Assembly (NCBI GenBank): GCA_030633365.1 | Contig: DAOVSY010000224.1 | Location: 1-5,348, forward strand | Direction of reading: 5' to 3' | From: Spirochaetaceae bacterium | GTDB lineage: Bacteria > Spirochaetota > Spirochaetia > B11-G9 | DNA length: 5,348 nt | Notes under the pieces: model-generated | Told to the model about the DNA's origin: nothing | Seen by the model: only the letters and a program-made list of their open reading frames with translations | The model's database searches: none | In this document: positions 1-5,330 of the stretch, piece by piece | Layout: the number at the start of each line of letters is the position of its first letter | Position numbering within the stretch: position 1 is the first letter of the stretch | Translations under genes and position numbers: made by a program

Positions 1-2
1 CA

Positions 3-83
3 GGGAAAAGCTTCAAGGAAGAATATATGGGATTACTTCAAGAGAATGATGTAGAAATTGACAAGCGATATGTATGGAGGTAA
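3..83 (+). CDS. Transposase of the IS200 / REP-associated tyrosine (Y1) type, C-terminal end only
   Basis: An open frame enters from the left edge and ends at TAA 81-83, giving 26 visible residues. They include SFKEEYMGLLQEND and end in DKRYVWR. This tail (a K/E-rich helix, then an acidic stretch and Y-[VL]-W just before the stop) resembles, from memory, the C-terminus of bacterial Y1-type transposases of the IS200-like / RAYT group. Those enzymes cut and join single-stranded DNA at short hairpins. The catalytic HUH motif and tyrosine would lie upstream of the window and cannot be checked. Support comes from context: a cluster of GC-rich hairpins starts 7 bases after the stop, as expected for a RAYT beside its REP sequences. 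Whether the gene is intact is unknown. Confidence 0.62.
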   Translation, partial: GKSFKEEYMGLLQENDVEIDKRYVWR

Positions 84-89
84 TATTAT

Positions 90-172
90 GCCCTTTCAGG
101 GCTTTAGAGAGTTATGGCTTCGCCATAACACAGGGCTGCACCCTGTGTTTGTATACTACGCCCTTTCAGGGC
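90..172. repeat. REP-like cluster of four hairpins beside the transposase end
   Basis: Four inverted repeats are packed into 83 bases. The palindrome GCCCTTTCAGGGC (5-bp stem, TTC loop) occurs identically at 90-102 and 160-172, exactly 70 bases apart. Between them are GTTATGGC/GCCATAAC (111-118/122-129, loop TTC) and AACACAGGG/CCCTGTGTT (127-135/141-149, loop CTGCA). The two inner hairpins share bases 127-129, so both cannot be fully formed on one strand. The block is much richer in GC than the DNA on either side. Its position just after a RAYT-like stop suggests a REP/BIME-type substrate of that transposase. It could instead act as a transcription terminator for the transposase, although no T-run follows. 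The hairpins are seen directly; the REP assignment is inferred. Confidence 0.72.
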
Positions 173-311
173 TATTTCAGCTATATCACTTTTTAATTCA
201 CATCGATTCATATTCTCTAATTAGTAGAATAATTAAAACCGAGATTGGAAATCGCACCCAATTCCCCTTTCTATTGCCACAACCCCTCATATCTGATATC
301 AACTCAATACC
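173..311. other. Gene-free AT-rich spacer upstream of the transporter
   Basis: No coding signal or strong promoter is visible. The best -10-like hexamer is TAGAAT at 225-230, but nothing close to TTGACA lies 16-18 bases upstream. There is no Shine-Dalgarno sequence before the ATG at 312. The spacer may carry an unrecognised promoter for the transporter, or transcription may enter from upstream. Confidence 0.5.
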
Positions 312-1208
312 ATGAAGAGCAAAGAGCAGATTAAAAGCGAACTTATGTTAATACTCGTAACCCTTATCTGGGGAGGGACCTTCCCTGTAATAAAAGCAGG
401 TCTAAGTGATATTTCCCCTTTGCTTATGGTAGTTATTCGTTTTTTTCTTGCATTTTTATTTTTTCTTCCACTTATAATTAAAAGACGAATACTCCTGACA
501 AAAGGGCTTATAAAAGCCGGTTTAATACTAGGGTTTTCTACTTTTATAGGTTATGGAATGATGACAATTGGGCTTACAATGACAACAGTAGCAAAGTCGA
601 GTCTTATTTCTTATGGTTATGCTTTAATGACTCCGCCTTTACAGTTTCTTCTTCTAAAAAAGAAAGTAAGCCCGGTTAATCTTATAGGTCTTGTAATAGC
701 ATTTACAGGCATGATGATTTTTACTTCTCCATCAGCTTCGGGTTGGAATATGGGAGATTCGATAACTGTTTTTGTAGCTCTTGGTTATGCATTTACCGTT
801 GTACTTCTGGATAAATATTCCCGAATTTATAATGTTGAAGTTCTTACTGGGGTGCAATTTTTCTTTACAGCTCTTTTTTCTGTAATACTTATACTATTTT
901 TTGAGACTCCTGTTTTTATTCCAACTTTTAATCTATTAATAGCGCTTTCTTATCTTGTTATTCCAGGTACAGTAGGTGCGCTTTATATAATGAACAAATT
1001 TCAAAAAAGAACTACACCTGTTCGGGCTGTTGTTATTTATGCTCTTGAACCAGTAATAGCAATAATCTTAGGTTATTTTTTTCTTGCAGAATATATTGGA
1101 TGGCAGGAATTTATTGGTGGAATTATAATTTTAAGTGGGGTTCTTTTTAGTGAGATATGGGGATTGTTTGTATCTCCAGGGGTATCAATACGTTCAGTTG
1201 ATAAATAG
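312..1208 (+). CDS. EamA-family (drug/metabolite transporter superfamily) inner-membrane permease
   Basis: 298 residues, the usual length of a 10-TM DMT exporter. Hydrophobic segments fall at about 12-30, 34-56, 67-88, 92-115, 121-139, 149-167, 177-197, 204-226, 237-260 and 265-286, forming two EamA repeats (about 11-138 and 148-281). Family landmarks are LIWGGTFPVIKAG near the N-terminus and ALEPVIAIILGYFFLAEYIG plus GGIIILSGVL in the second repeat. Members move amino acids, metabolites or drugs across the inner membrane; the substrate cannot be read from sequence. The start is uncertain. The frame is closed by TGA at 294-296, so only ATG 312 or ATG 345 (residue 12) are available, and neither has a recognisable ribosome site. 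ATG 312 is kept because it leaves a short charged N-terminus before TM1. The gene stands alone and converges on the next one. Confidence 0.93.
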   Translation: MKSKEQIKSELMLILVTLIWGGTFPVIKAGLSDISPLLMVVIRFFLAFLFFLPLIIKRRILLTKGLIKAGLILGFSTFIGYGMMTIGLTMTTVAKSSLISYGYALMTPPLQFLLLKKKVSPVNLIGLVIAFTGMMIFTSPSASGWNMGDSITVFVALGYAFTVVLLDKYSRIYNVEVLTGVQFFFTALFSVILILFFETPVFIPTFNLLIALSYLVIPGTVGALYIMNKFQKRTTPVRAVVIYALEPVIAIILGYFFLAEYIGWQEFIGGIIILSGVLFSEIWGLFVSPGVSIRSVDK

Positions 1209-1245
1209 GAGAAAGAAAACCCACTTTTCTATGATTTCCTTTCTC
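1209..1245. terminator. Possible weak inverted repeat between convergent genes
   Basis: GAGAAAG at 1209-1215 pairs with CTTTCTC at 1239-1245, immediately after the transporter stop, with three more A-T pairs possible across a one-base bulge. It sits in the 65-base gap between two convergent genes, where a two-way terminator is expected. The loop is long and there is no clean T-run, so the call is weak. Confidence 0.28.
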
Positions 1246-1273
1246 TATTCATCATGTTTCCAATAGTTCTTAT

Positions 1274-1864
1274 TTAAATACTAAAACCCCCAAAAAAAGC
1301 AAGCTGAAAGTTTTTTAAAGGATAGGTTTCAAACTGAGTGGCAGGAATTGGAGAATTACCTATTCTGTATAATAATTTTCCACCTATATGCATGTTATCC
1401 AGTCTAAGAGCTGCACCACCACCTGCCTGGGTAAATAATGATAACTGGAGAGGTTCTCTGAAACCTTCATTACCTTCATAATCAGAAATATCTACCCTGC
1501 CGGCACTGCCCATTCCAAATTCGAGAAAGGGATCTATGGCAAAGTTTCCAAGAATATGGTATCTAAAATCCATTGATCCAATCCAGTCAAGATACCATTC
1601 ATACTCCAGATCAGGTATGGTTGTATCTACTGATGTGAAATTAACCAGATATGTCATTCCAAATCCCATTTTCCCAAGTATAACTTCCCAGTACAGGCCA
1701 GGGATAATATCGATATCTGTATCAAATTCCTGTCGGTTTTCTTCATTAATTGGATTATTCATCAGTTCCATAGCACCAATACCACCCATTCTGAATACTT
1801 CTGCAGATAAAAACCCTGTAGTTAAAGTAAATATCAATATTATAACCATTAGTTTGTGTTTCAT
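1274..1864 (-). CDS. Secreted protein, probable small outer-membrane beta-barrel, family not recognised
   Basis: 196 residues. The N-terminus MKHKLMVIILIFTLTTGFLSA is a standard Sec signal peptide with likely signal peptidase I cleavage after Ala21; there is no lipobox cysteine. The mature part is Gly- and aromatic-rich with alternating hydrophobic stretches that look like beta-strands, at about 56-75, 88-116, 140-153, 158-168 and 184-196. These are joined by polar loops such as DISDYEGNEG. The chain ends in a strand, NFQLAFFGGFSI, though the last residue is Ile rather than the classic Phe. Length and pattern suggest a barrel of about eight strands in the outer membrane. I do not recognise a named family and infer no function. 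The start is supported by AAGGAG (complement of 1871-1876) six bases before the ATG. It is transcribed away from the 2100 gene and toward the transporter. Confidence 0.82.
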   Translation of the reverse strand: MKHKLMVIILIFTLTTGFLSAEVFRMGGIGAMELMNNPINEENRQEFDTDIDIIPGLYWEVILGKMGFGMTYLVNFTSVDTTIPDLEYEWYLDWIGSMDFRYHILGNFAIDPFLEFGMGSAGRVDISDYEGNEGFREPLQLSLFTQAGGGAALRLDNMHIGGKLLYRIGNSPIPATQFETYPLKNFQLAFFGGFSI

Positions 1865-1870
1865 TTGTTA

Positions 1871-1876
1871 CTCCTT
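1871..1876 (-). promoter_or_regulatory. Ribosome binding site of the minus-strand barrel gene
   Basis: CTCCTT on the plus strand reads AAGGAG on the minus strand, six bases before the ATG at 1864-1862. This is a near-ideal Shine-Dalgarno site and fixes the start. Confidence 0.85.
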
Positions 1877-1943
1877 TTATGTTCATCTAATATATGGAAC
1901 ACCTTTACAAGTTTAATATGTCACTCCTAATTATTTGATTGTT

Positions 1944-1967
1944 AAATTTTTTTAAGTTTAAAAAAAA
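1944..1967. promoter_or_regulatory. Opposed T- and A-tracts in the divergent intergenic region
   Basis: A run of seven T (1947-1953) and a run of eight A (1960-1967) form a nearly contiguous inverted repeat (TTTTTTTAA at 1947-1955, TTAAAAAAA at 1958-1966). Phased A/T tracts between divergent genes often bend DNA or act as UP elements for RNA polymerase. The tracts are seen directly; the role is inferred. I could not assign a convincing -35/-10 pair beside them on either strand. Confidence 0.35.
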
Positions 1968-1994
1968 TCTTTTCTATGTTATATTAATTGAATA

Positions 1995-2015
1995 AGCTTA
2001 CTAATTAAGTAAGCT
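1995..2015. promoter_or_regulatory. Perfect 8+8 inverted repeat, candidate operator
   Basis: AGCTTACT (1995-2002) and AGTAAGCT (2008-2015) are perfect reverse complements around a 5-base AT centre. It lies in the divergent intergenic region, about 85 bases before the 2100 start and 130 bases before the minus-strand start. Two-fold symmetry of this size is typical of a dimeric regulator's site. A terminator is unlikely because neither neighbouring gene ends here. Confidence 0.45.
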
Positions 2016-2018
2016 CTA

Positions 2019-2058
2019 ACCGGATCTGTAGCAGCATGCTCATCCTAAATTACCGGAT
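2019..2058 (+). promoter_or_regulatory. Direct repeat ACCGGAT x2 upstream of the 2100 gene
   Basis: ACCGGAT occurs at 2019-2025 and 2052-2058, start to start 33 bases, close to three helical turns. The second copy overlaps GATAAT (2056-2061), a possible -10 hexamer that would place the transcription start near 2068 and give a leader of about 30 bases. No good -35 is present, which would fit an activator-dependent promoter. An 8-base palindrome AGCATGCT (2033-2040) lies between the copies. Speculative. Confidence 0.3.
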
Positions 2059-2087
2059 AATTATATGTCACAAAGTATAATTTGATT

Positions 2088-2092
2088 AGGAG
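2088..2092 (+). promoter_or_regulatory. Ribosome binding site that sets the start of the CsgG-like gene at 2100
   Basis: AGGAG lies seven bases before ATG 2100-2102. An in-frame TTG at 2082 lies upstream of this site and would put the Shine-Dalgarno sequence inside the coding region, so it is not the start. Confidence 0.88.
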
Positions 2093-2099
2093 CAAAAAT

Positions 2100-3467
2100 A
2101 TGAAATACTTTTTTCTTGTTTTCCTGCTGCTTCCCACTATGCTGTTCTCCCTATCAGTTTCAGATACCATTTATAGTCTTGTCGAAGAACTTGCTGCTGA
2201 ATACACAGCACTTAAATCTGAAGATCCCTTCTATTCTAAACAAACAGTATCAATAATCGAGATAAAAAATGCATCGAAAGATGCTGCTGAAAACTATGTG
2301 GGTGAGGCTGTTGAGGAACTGCTGAAAAGTGCAATTACTGACAGTTTGGTTTTTAAATTTATAGACCGCCGGGCTCTGGATACAGCAATGGAGGAGATTA
2401 AACTTTCCCTGACGGGACTTACTGATGAAAATGACAGTATGGAGATTGGAAATATCCGTGGGCTCCGACTCTTAATGGATGGAAGTGTGACCTCAGACGA
2501 TGGCAATTTTATATTAAGTCTACAGCTTATTGAGGTAGAAACAACAGAACTTATTGCAACTGTAAGCAAATCTATCCCCAAAGAGGAGATGATAGAGGTC
2601 GGGAAGCAGATAGCATACGAGTATGTAACAGCCAATGGAATTGGAACCTCACTGTTTTTTACTCCTACAAGATATCTTCTTGTCCCTCAGGATGAAGCTG
2701 TAAAAGTTGGAGATGATTTAATTCATGCCGGATCAGCAGGAGGAAGGCTTACCTACAGACTGGGACCGAAGTGGAAGGTAAGCCTGAATATCGATTTTAA
2801 ATTTCATGATGTGTTTTTTGATTATAGACCCATTGGGGGTATGGCTAATCTGACGGCTATAGATGATATATTTTTTGATCTCGATATATTAGGTGTATGG
2901 CAAAATGATGGAAGTTTAGACTCGTATCCAACTGGAAGCTTTGCTGATGAAGATGCTGTCAGAGCTTATCTTAACGCACAGTCCAACTACTACACCTTAT
3001 CACAATTTACAACTACAACAGGTCTGGTTTTCTCCTATGTCCACTCCATCAATCAGAAAATGAACATATCCGCAGGACTTGGTCCTCATATAAACTTTAT
3101 GCAGCTTAGACAGCTCTACGATAACGTACCCATACTTATAAATCAGGGTATTGCTTTTAAAAGATATGAGGTTGTGATGAACTTTATCGGGCTTGGAGCT
3201 ACGACTGCCATAGATTTCGAGTACTTCATTCTTCCGCGGTTTGCACTTAACATTGGTTGTACTTATCTGTTTTCTATAATGTTACCGCCCTCAGAACTTG
3301 ATGCTCAAAGTCCAACAACAGGTGAATACTACTATTCTACCGATAACTTTGCAATTGAGTCTTTTGGTTTGAATCCCTTTATGATGCCCGATGGAAGAAT
3401 GATCAGTGAGAGTCTATATTCACCTAATCATTTTAAGGTCTATCTGGGGTTTTCAACTTATTTTTGA
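2100..3467 (+). CDS. Exported protein: CsgG-like N-terminal domain plus C-terminal predicted outer-membrane beta-barrel
   Basis: 455 residues from ATG 2100. Residues 1-18 (MKYFFLVFLLLPTMLFSL) form a Sec signal peptide without a lipobox cysteine. Residues about 48-160 resemble the CsgG/LpoB/FlgO-type periplasmic alpha/beta fold. Cues are a strand (VSIIEIKNAS), a helix (VGEAVEELLKSAITD), FKFIDRRALDTAMEEIKLSLTGLTDE, then IGNIRGLRLLMDGSVT and a beta pair ending LIEVETTELIATV. From about 185 the chain becomes strand-rich with amphipathic, aromatic segments (WKVSLNIDFKFH, TTGLVFSYVHS, MNISAGLGPHI, FALNIGCTYLF) and ends HFKVYLGFSTYF. The terminal Phe is typical of barrels recognised by the BAM machinery. 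Classical CsgG is a lipoprotein that makes its pore from this fold; here anchoring seems to come from a dedicated C-terminal barrel. Exact role unknown: perhaps an envelope sensor or assembly factor. The gene is monocistronic, divergent from the 1864 gene. Confidence 0.85.
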   Translation: MKYFFLVFLLLPTMLFSLSVSDTIYSLVEELAAEYTALKSEDPFYSKQTVSIIEIKNASKDAAENYVGEAVEELLKSAITDSLVFKFIDRRALDTAMEEIKLSLTGLTDENDSMEIGNIRGLRLLMDGSVTSDDGNFILSLQLIEVETTELIATVSKSIPKEEMIEVGKQIAYEYVTANGIGTSLFFTPTRYLLVPQDEAVKVGDDLIHAGSAGGRLTYRLGPKWKVSLNIDFKFHDVFFDYRPIGGMANLTAIDDIFFDLDILGVWQNDGSLDSYPTGSFADEDAVRAYLNAQSNYYTLSQFTTTTGLVFSYVHSINQKMNISAGLGPHINFMQLRQLYDNVPILINQGIAFKRYEVVMNFIGLGATTAIDFEYFILPRFALNIGCTYLFSIMLPPSELDAQSPTTGEYYYSTDNFAIESFGLNPFMMPDGRMISESLYSPNHFKVYLGFSTYF

Positions 3468-3500
3468 TTTATTAAAACATTGAATCTATTCCCCTGTGAC

Positions 3501-3531
3501 CTTTAATATCTTGATTAAACTGATATTAGGG
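3501..3531 (+). terminator. Stem-loop after the CsgG-like gene, weak terminator candidate
   Basis: CTTTAATATC (3501-3510) pairs with GATATTAGGG (3522-3531), giving seven Watson-Crick pairs, two G-U pairs and a closing C-G pair around an 11-base loop. It starts 34 bases after the stop. The stem is AT-rich and no T-run follows, so it is a poor intrinsic terminator; Rho or another signal may act instead. Confidence 0.3.
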
Positions 3532-3748
3532 TAAATGACTAAAATAGTTATATTTAAACAATAATGAATAATAAGCAAATAAAATCTCTATTATCTGCAA
3601 ATAATTTAAACTTTAATGATAAAATGGTAGTTAATATGTACTAACTTTCTAAATATTTAAGTGTAATAGGTTATTAAAATCAAATATGGTGATAAAAGTT
3701 AATGACATTAAAACAATATGCAGTTATGCTGTTAAAGATAGTTTTAAT
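3532..3748. other. AT-rich gene-free region
   Basis: No open frame with a ribosome site is present on either strand. The longest plus-strand ATG-led frame I followed by eye starts at 3702, has 16 codons and lacks a Shine-Dalgarno sequence. A minus-strand frame at 3680-3877 crosses the start of the lipoprotein gene and looks like its shadow. The visible structure is the palindrome at 3699-3711 and a weaker AGTTA/TAACT pair near 3630-3650. It is either a long upstream regulatory region or degraded sequence. Confidence 0.55.
3699..3711. promoter_or_regulatory. Palindrome TTAATG-A-CATTAA, candidate operator
   Basis: A perfect 6+1+6 inverted repeat, 37 bases upstream of the putative -35 hexamer of the lipoprotein gene. 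That is a plausible position for an activator dimer. In DNA this AT-rich, chance occurrence is a real possibility. Confidence 0.3.
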
Positions 3749-3776
3749 TTGACTCTCTATGTTTATAGATAATAAT
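3749..3776 (+). promoter_or_regulatory. Putative sigma-70-type promoter of the twin FmdE-like lipoprotein gene
   Basis: TTGACT at 3749-3754 (five of six with TTGACA) and AATAAT at 3771-3776 (five of six with TATAAT) are separated by 16 bases. Initiation near 3783 would give a leader of about 45 bases ending at the AGGAG site. This also excludes an in-frame ATG at 3759, which would lie upstream of the transcript. Confidence 0.5.
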
Positions 3777-3815
3777 TGCTTGAGATTCTTAGAGAAACTT
3801 AAATCTACACTAAAT

Positions 3816-3820
3816 AGGAG
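3816..3820 (+). promoter_or_regulatory. Ribosome binding site of the lipoprotein gene
   Basis: AGGAG is followed after seven bases by ATG 3828 and after ten by a second ATG at 3831. Spacing favours 3828. A start at either gives a proper lipoprotein signal peptide; the in-frame ATG at 3759 does not. Confidence 0.85.
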
Positions 3821-3827
3821 ACAGGGG

Positions 3828-5306
3828 ATGATGAAGAAACTGCATTTTATTTTTGCGATAGCAATTGTTGCTATCATGTTCTTATCTGCATGTGCGAGTT
3901 TAACTCAGGGGGATGCTATCTATGATGGAAAGATAGCTGAAGAAGTAGATTTTTCCTGGGACCAGGATTATATTACTGAAGTACCTCCCATTATGATGAT
4001 TGATCCGTATTTTCAGATTTTTGGACAGTCTCAGGTAGCTGTGCCATATACTTATGAAAATGCTGTTAAACTGGCTGGTCACTCCTGTGGTGCAGTTACA
4101 GGTGCATGGACAATAGCCCGTAAAGCTCTTGAAGTGCTTTATCCTGGTGGTGAAATTCCTGTACGTGGTCAGATTGCTGTAGAAGCTCCTGGTGCAGAAG
4201 ATGAATGGTTTGTTGGTGTCTTTGGTGAAGTTATTACATTTATAACAGGTGCCGCTCCTAAAACTGGATTTATTGGTGCAGAATTTGGGCAGACAGATGA
4301 TGTATTTATTCGTCAAAACAAAATGACCTATCCGGATGAACCTGTAGGAACACCTCCTCCTAAGATGGAGTGGATTTTTACACGAACTGATACAGGTGCA
4401 AAAGTTGGAGTTATATTTAACCTTGCTGTAATTACACCAGTTGCAACACCTGAACGTCAGGAAATGGGTAAAAAAATGGCTGCTGGTACAGCTACTTCAG
4501 AAGAAGCTGCTGACTATTACGAATACTGGAATAAAAGGGCAACATTTGTATTGGATAATGCAGATTCCCTGGATGGTTTTTTTAGAGTAACTACTTATAA
4601 AGAAGGTCCTGCCACAACAGCTTCTGCTGTTGCTCCAGCATCCTCTGAGGGGTTTTCCTGGGATCAGGAATATATTACACAAGTACCGCCAATTATGGTA
4701 ATTGATCCTTATTTCAGCATTTTTGGACAATCACAGGTTCCTGTTCCTTATTATTACGAAGAAGCTGTTAAGCTGGCCGGACATTCATGCGGTGCAATAA
4801 CTGGAGCATGGGAAATGGCCCGTAAAGCCCTTGAAGCACTTTATCCTGATGGAGAAATCCCTATGCGTGGGCAAATTTCTGTAGATGCCCCTGGTGCAGA
4901 AGATGAATGGTTTGTTGGTGTCTTTGGTGATGTAATAACCTTCCTTACCGGAGCTTCACCTCACACAGGTTTTATTGGTGCAGAGTTTGGAAAAACAGAT
5001 GATATCTTTGTTCGTCAAAATAAAATGGTCTATGATGAAAAACCAACCAAACAAATGCCTCCTGCCAGAGAATGGATTTTTACACGAACTGATACAGGTG
5101 CAAAAGTTGGTGTAAAATATAACCTCGTTATCATTCTTCCAATTCCAACTCCAGGACGTATAGCAATGGGAAAGAAAATGGCCGCAGGTACAGCTACACC
5201 TGAAGAAGCTGCTGATTATATTGAATACTGGAATGCCAGAGCAATATATACATTAGAAAATTCTGATGAAATAGATGGTTTTATTTCAGTTAAAGTTTAT
5301 AACTAA
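3828..5306 (+). CDS. Lipoprotein with two tandem FmdE-like domains
   Basis: 492 residues. The signal peptide MMKKLHFIFAIAIVAIMFLSAC ends in lipobox L-S-A-C, with Cys22 the lipidated residue. Two homologous domains follow at 42-257 and 276-491, offset by exactly 234 residues with no gap and about 74% identical by hand count. They are joined by an Ala/Ser/Thr/Pro-rich linker (258-275). Each contains KLAGHSCGA, APGAEDEWFVGVFG, TGFIGAEFG, RQNKM, RTDTGAKVGV and GTAT-EEAADY-EYWN-RA. From memory, this order (GHSC, then a Gly-rich block, then R-x-DTG, then a W-x-x-R helix) matches bacterial proteins annotated as FmdE family, named after subunit E of formylmethanofuran dehydrogenase. Such proteins usually have one domain and GHSCP; here Gly replaces Pro. 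His85/Cys87 and His319/Cys321 are the only His-Cys pairs and may bind a metal. No CxxC zinc finger is seen. Substrate unknown; it should sit at the periplasmic face or cell surface. Confidence 0.85.
   Translation: MMKKLHFIFAIAIVAIMFLSACASLTQGDAIYDGKIAEEVDFSWDQDYITEVPPIMMIDPYFQIFGQSQVAVPYTYENAVKLAGHSCGAVTGAWTIARKALEVLYPGGEIPVRGQIAVEAPGAEDEWFVGVFGEVITFITGAAPKTGFIGAEFGQTDDVFIRQNKMTYPDEPVGTPPPKMEWIFTRTDTGAKVGVIFNLAVITPVATPERQEMGKKMAAGTATSEEAADYYEYWNKRATFVLDNADSLDGFFRVTTYKEGPATTASAVAPASSEGFSWDQEYITQVPPIMVIDPYFSIFGQSQVPVPYYYEEAVKLAGHSCGAITGAWEMARKALEALYPDGEIPMRGQISVDAPGAEDEWFVGVFGDVITFLTGASPHTGFIGAEFGKTDDIFVRQNKMVYDEKPTKQMPPAREWIFTRTDTGAKVGVKYNLVIILPIPTPGRIAMGKKMAAGTATPEEAADYIEYWNARAIYTLENSDEIDGFISVKVYN
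3951..4598 (+). repeat. Internal duplication, copy 1 (FmdE-like domain A)
   Basis: Encodes residues 42-257, from FSWDQDYIT to FRVTTY. It pairs without indels with copy 2 at a constant offset of 702 bases. Stretches 4188-4228 (41 bases) and 4371-4408 (38 bases) are identical to 4890-4930 and 5073-5110, while other conserved stretches differ at silent sites. Confidence 0.93.
4653..5300 (+). repeat. Internal duplication, copy 2 (FmdE-like domain B)
   Basis: Encodes residues 276-491, from FSWDQEYIT to ISVKVY. It differs from copy 1 mainly in the region between RQNKM and EWIFTR, where nine residues in a short span change, and in the last third. It carries one extra histidine, His379 (ASPHTGF), where copy 1 has Lys145. 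Confidence 0.93.
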
Positions 5307-5330
5307 GAATATTTTTATAAAATTAAAAGA

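Noticed and set aside
90..172. CRISPR array or attachment site as an explanation for the repeats
   Set aside because: Only two copies of a 13-base palindrome with no spacer series, and no integrase or tRNA gene nearby; a REP-type unit explains it better.
225..230. TAGAAT as -10 element of the transporter promoter
   Set aside because: The 16-18 base upstream window gives at best three of six matches to TTGACA, too weak to annotate.
58..315. An 85-codon plus-strand open frame whose stop overlaps the transporter start as ATGA
   Set aside because: It is composed of the transposase tail read in another frame plus the REP-like hairpins; it has no domain and codes through palindromes. The ATGA overlap is taken as chance.
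1536..1916. 126-codon plus-strand open frame
   Set aside because: Antisense shadow of the minus-strand barrel gene, which has a signal peptide and a good ribosome site.
2076..2081. Perfect TATAAT hexamer
   Set aside because: Transcription would start at about 2088, removing the ribosome site of the 2100 gene, and no -35 lies 16-18 bases upstream.
2082..2099. TTG start giving six extra residues to the CsgG-like protein
   Set aside because: It lies upstream of the AGGAG at 2088-2092 and would put charged residues before an already complete signal peptide; ATG 2100 has ideal spacing.
2294..2635. 113-codon minus-strand open frame, Ser-rich
   Set aside because: Shadow of the CsgG-like domain; low-complexity composition and no ribosome site.
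3759..3827. Upstream ATG extending the lipoprotein by 23 residues
   Set aside because: It would bury the signal peptide, has no ribosome site and lies between the putative -35 and -10 hexamers.
3680..3877. 65-codon minus-strand open frame
   Set aside because: Overlaps the lipoprotein promoter, ribosome site and signal peptide in antisense; its hydrophobic start is the complement of the signal-peptide codons.
3900..4730. Two minus-strand open frames (3900-4316 and 4497-4730) that resemble each other
   Set aside because: Both are antisense to the duplicated domain; any similarity between them simply mirrors the duplication on the plus strand.
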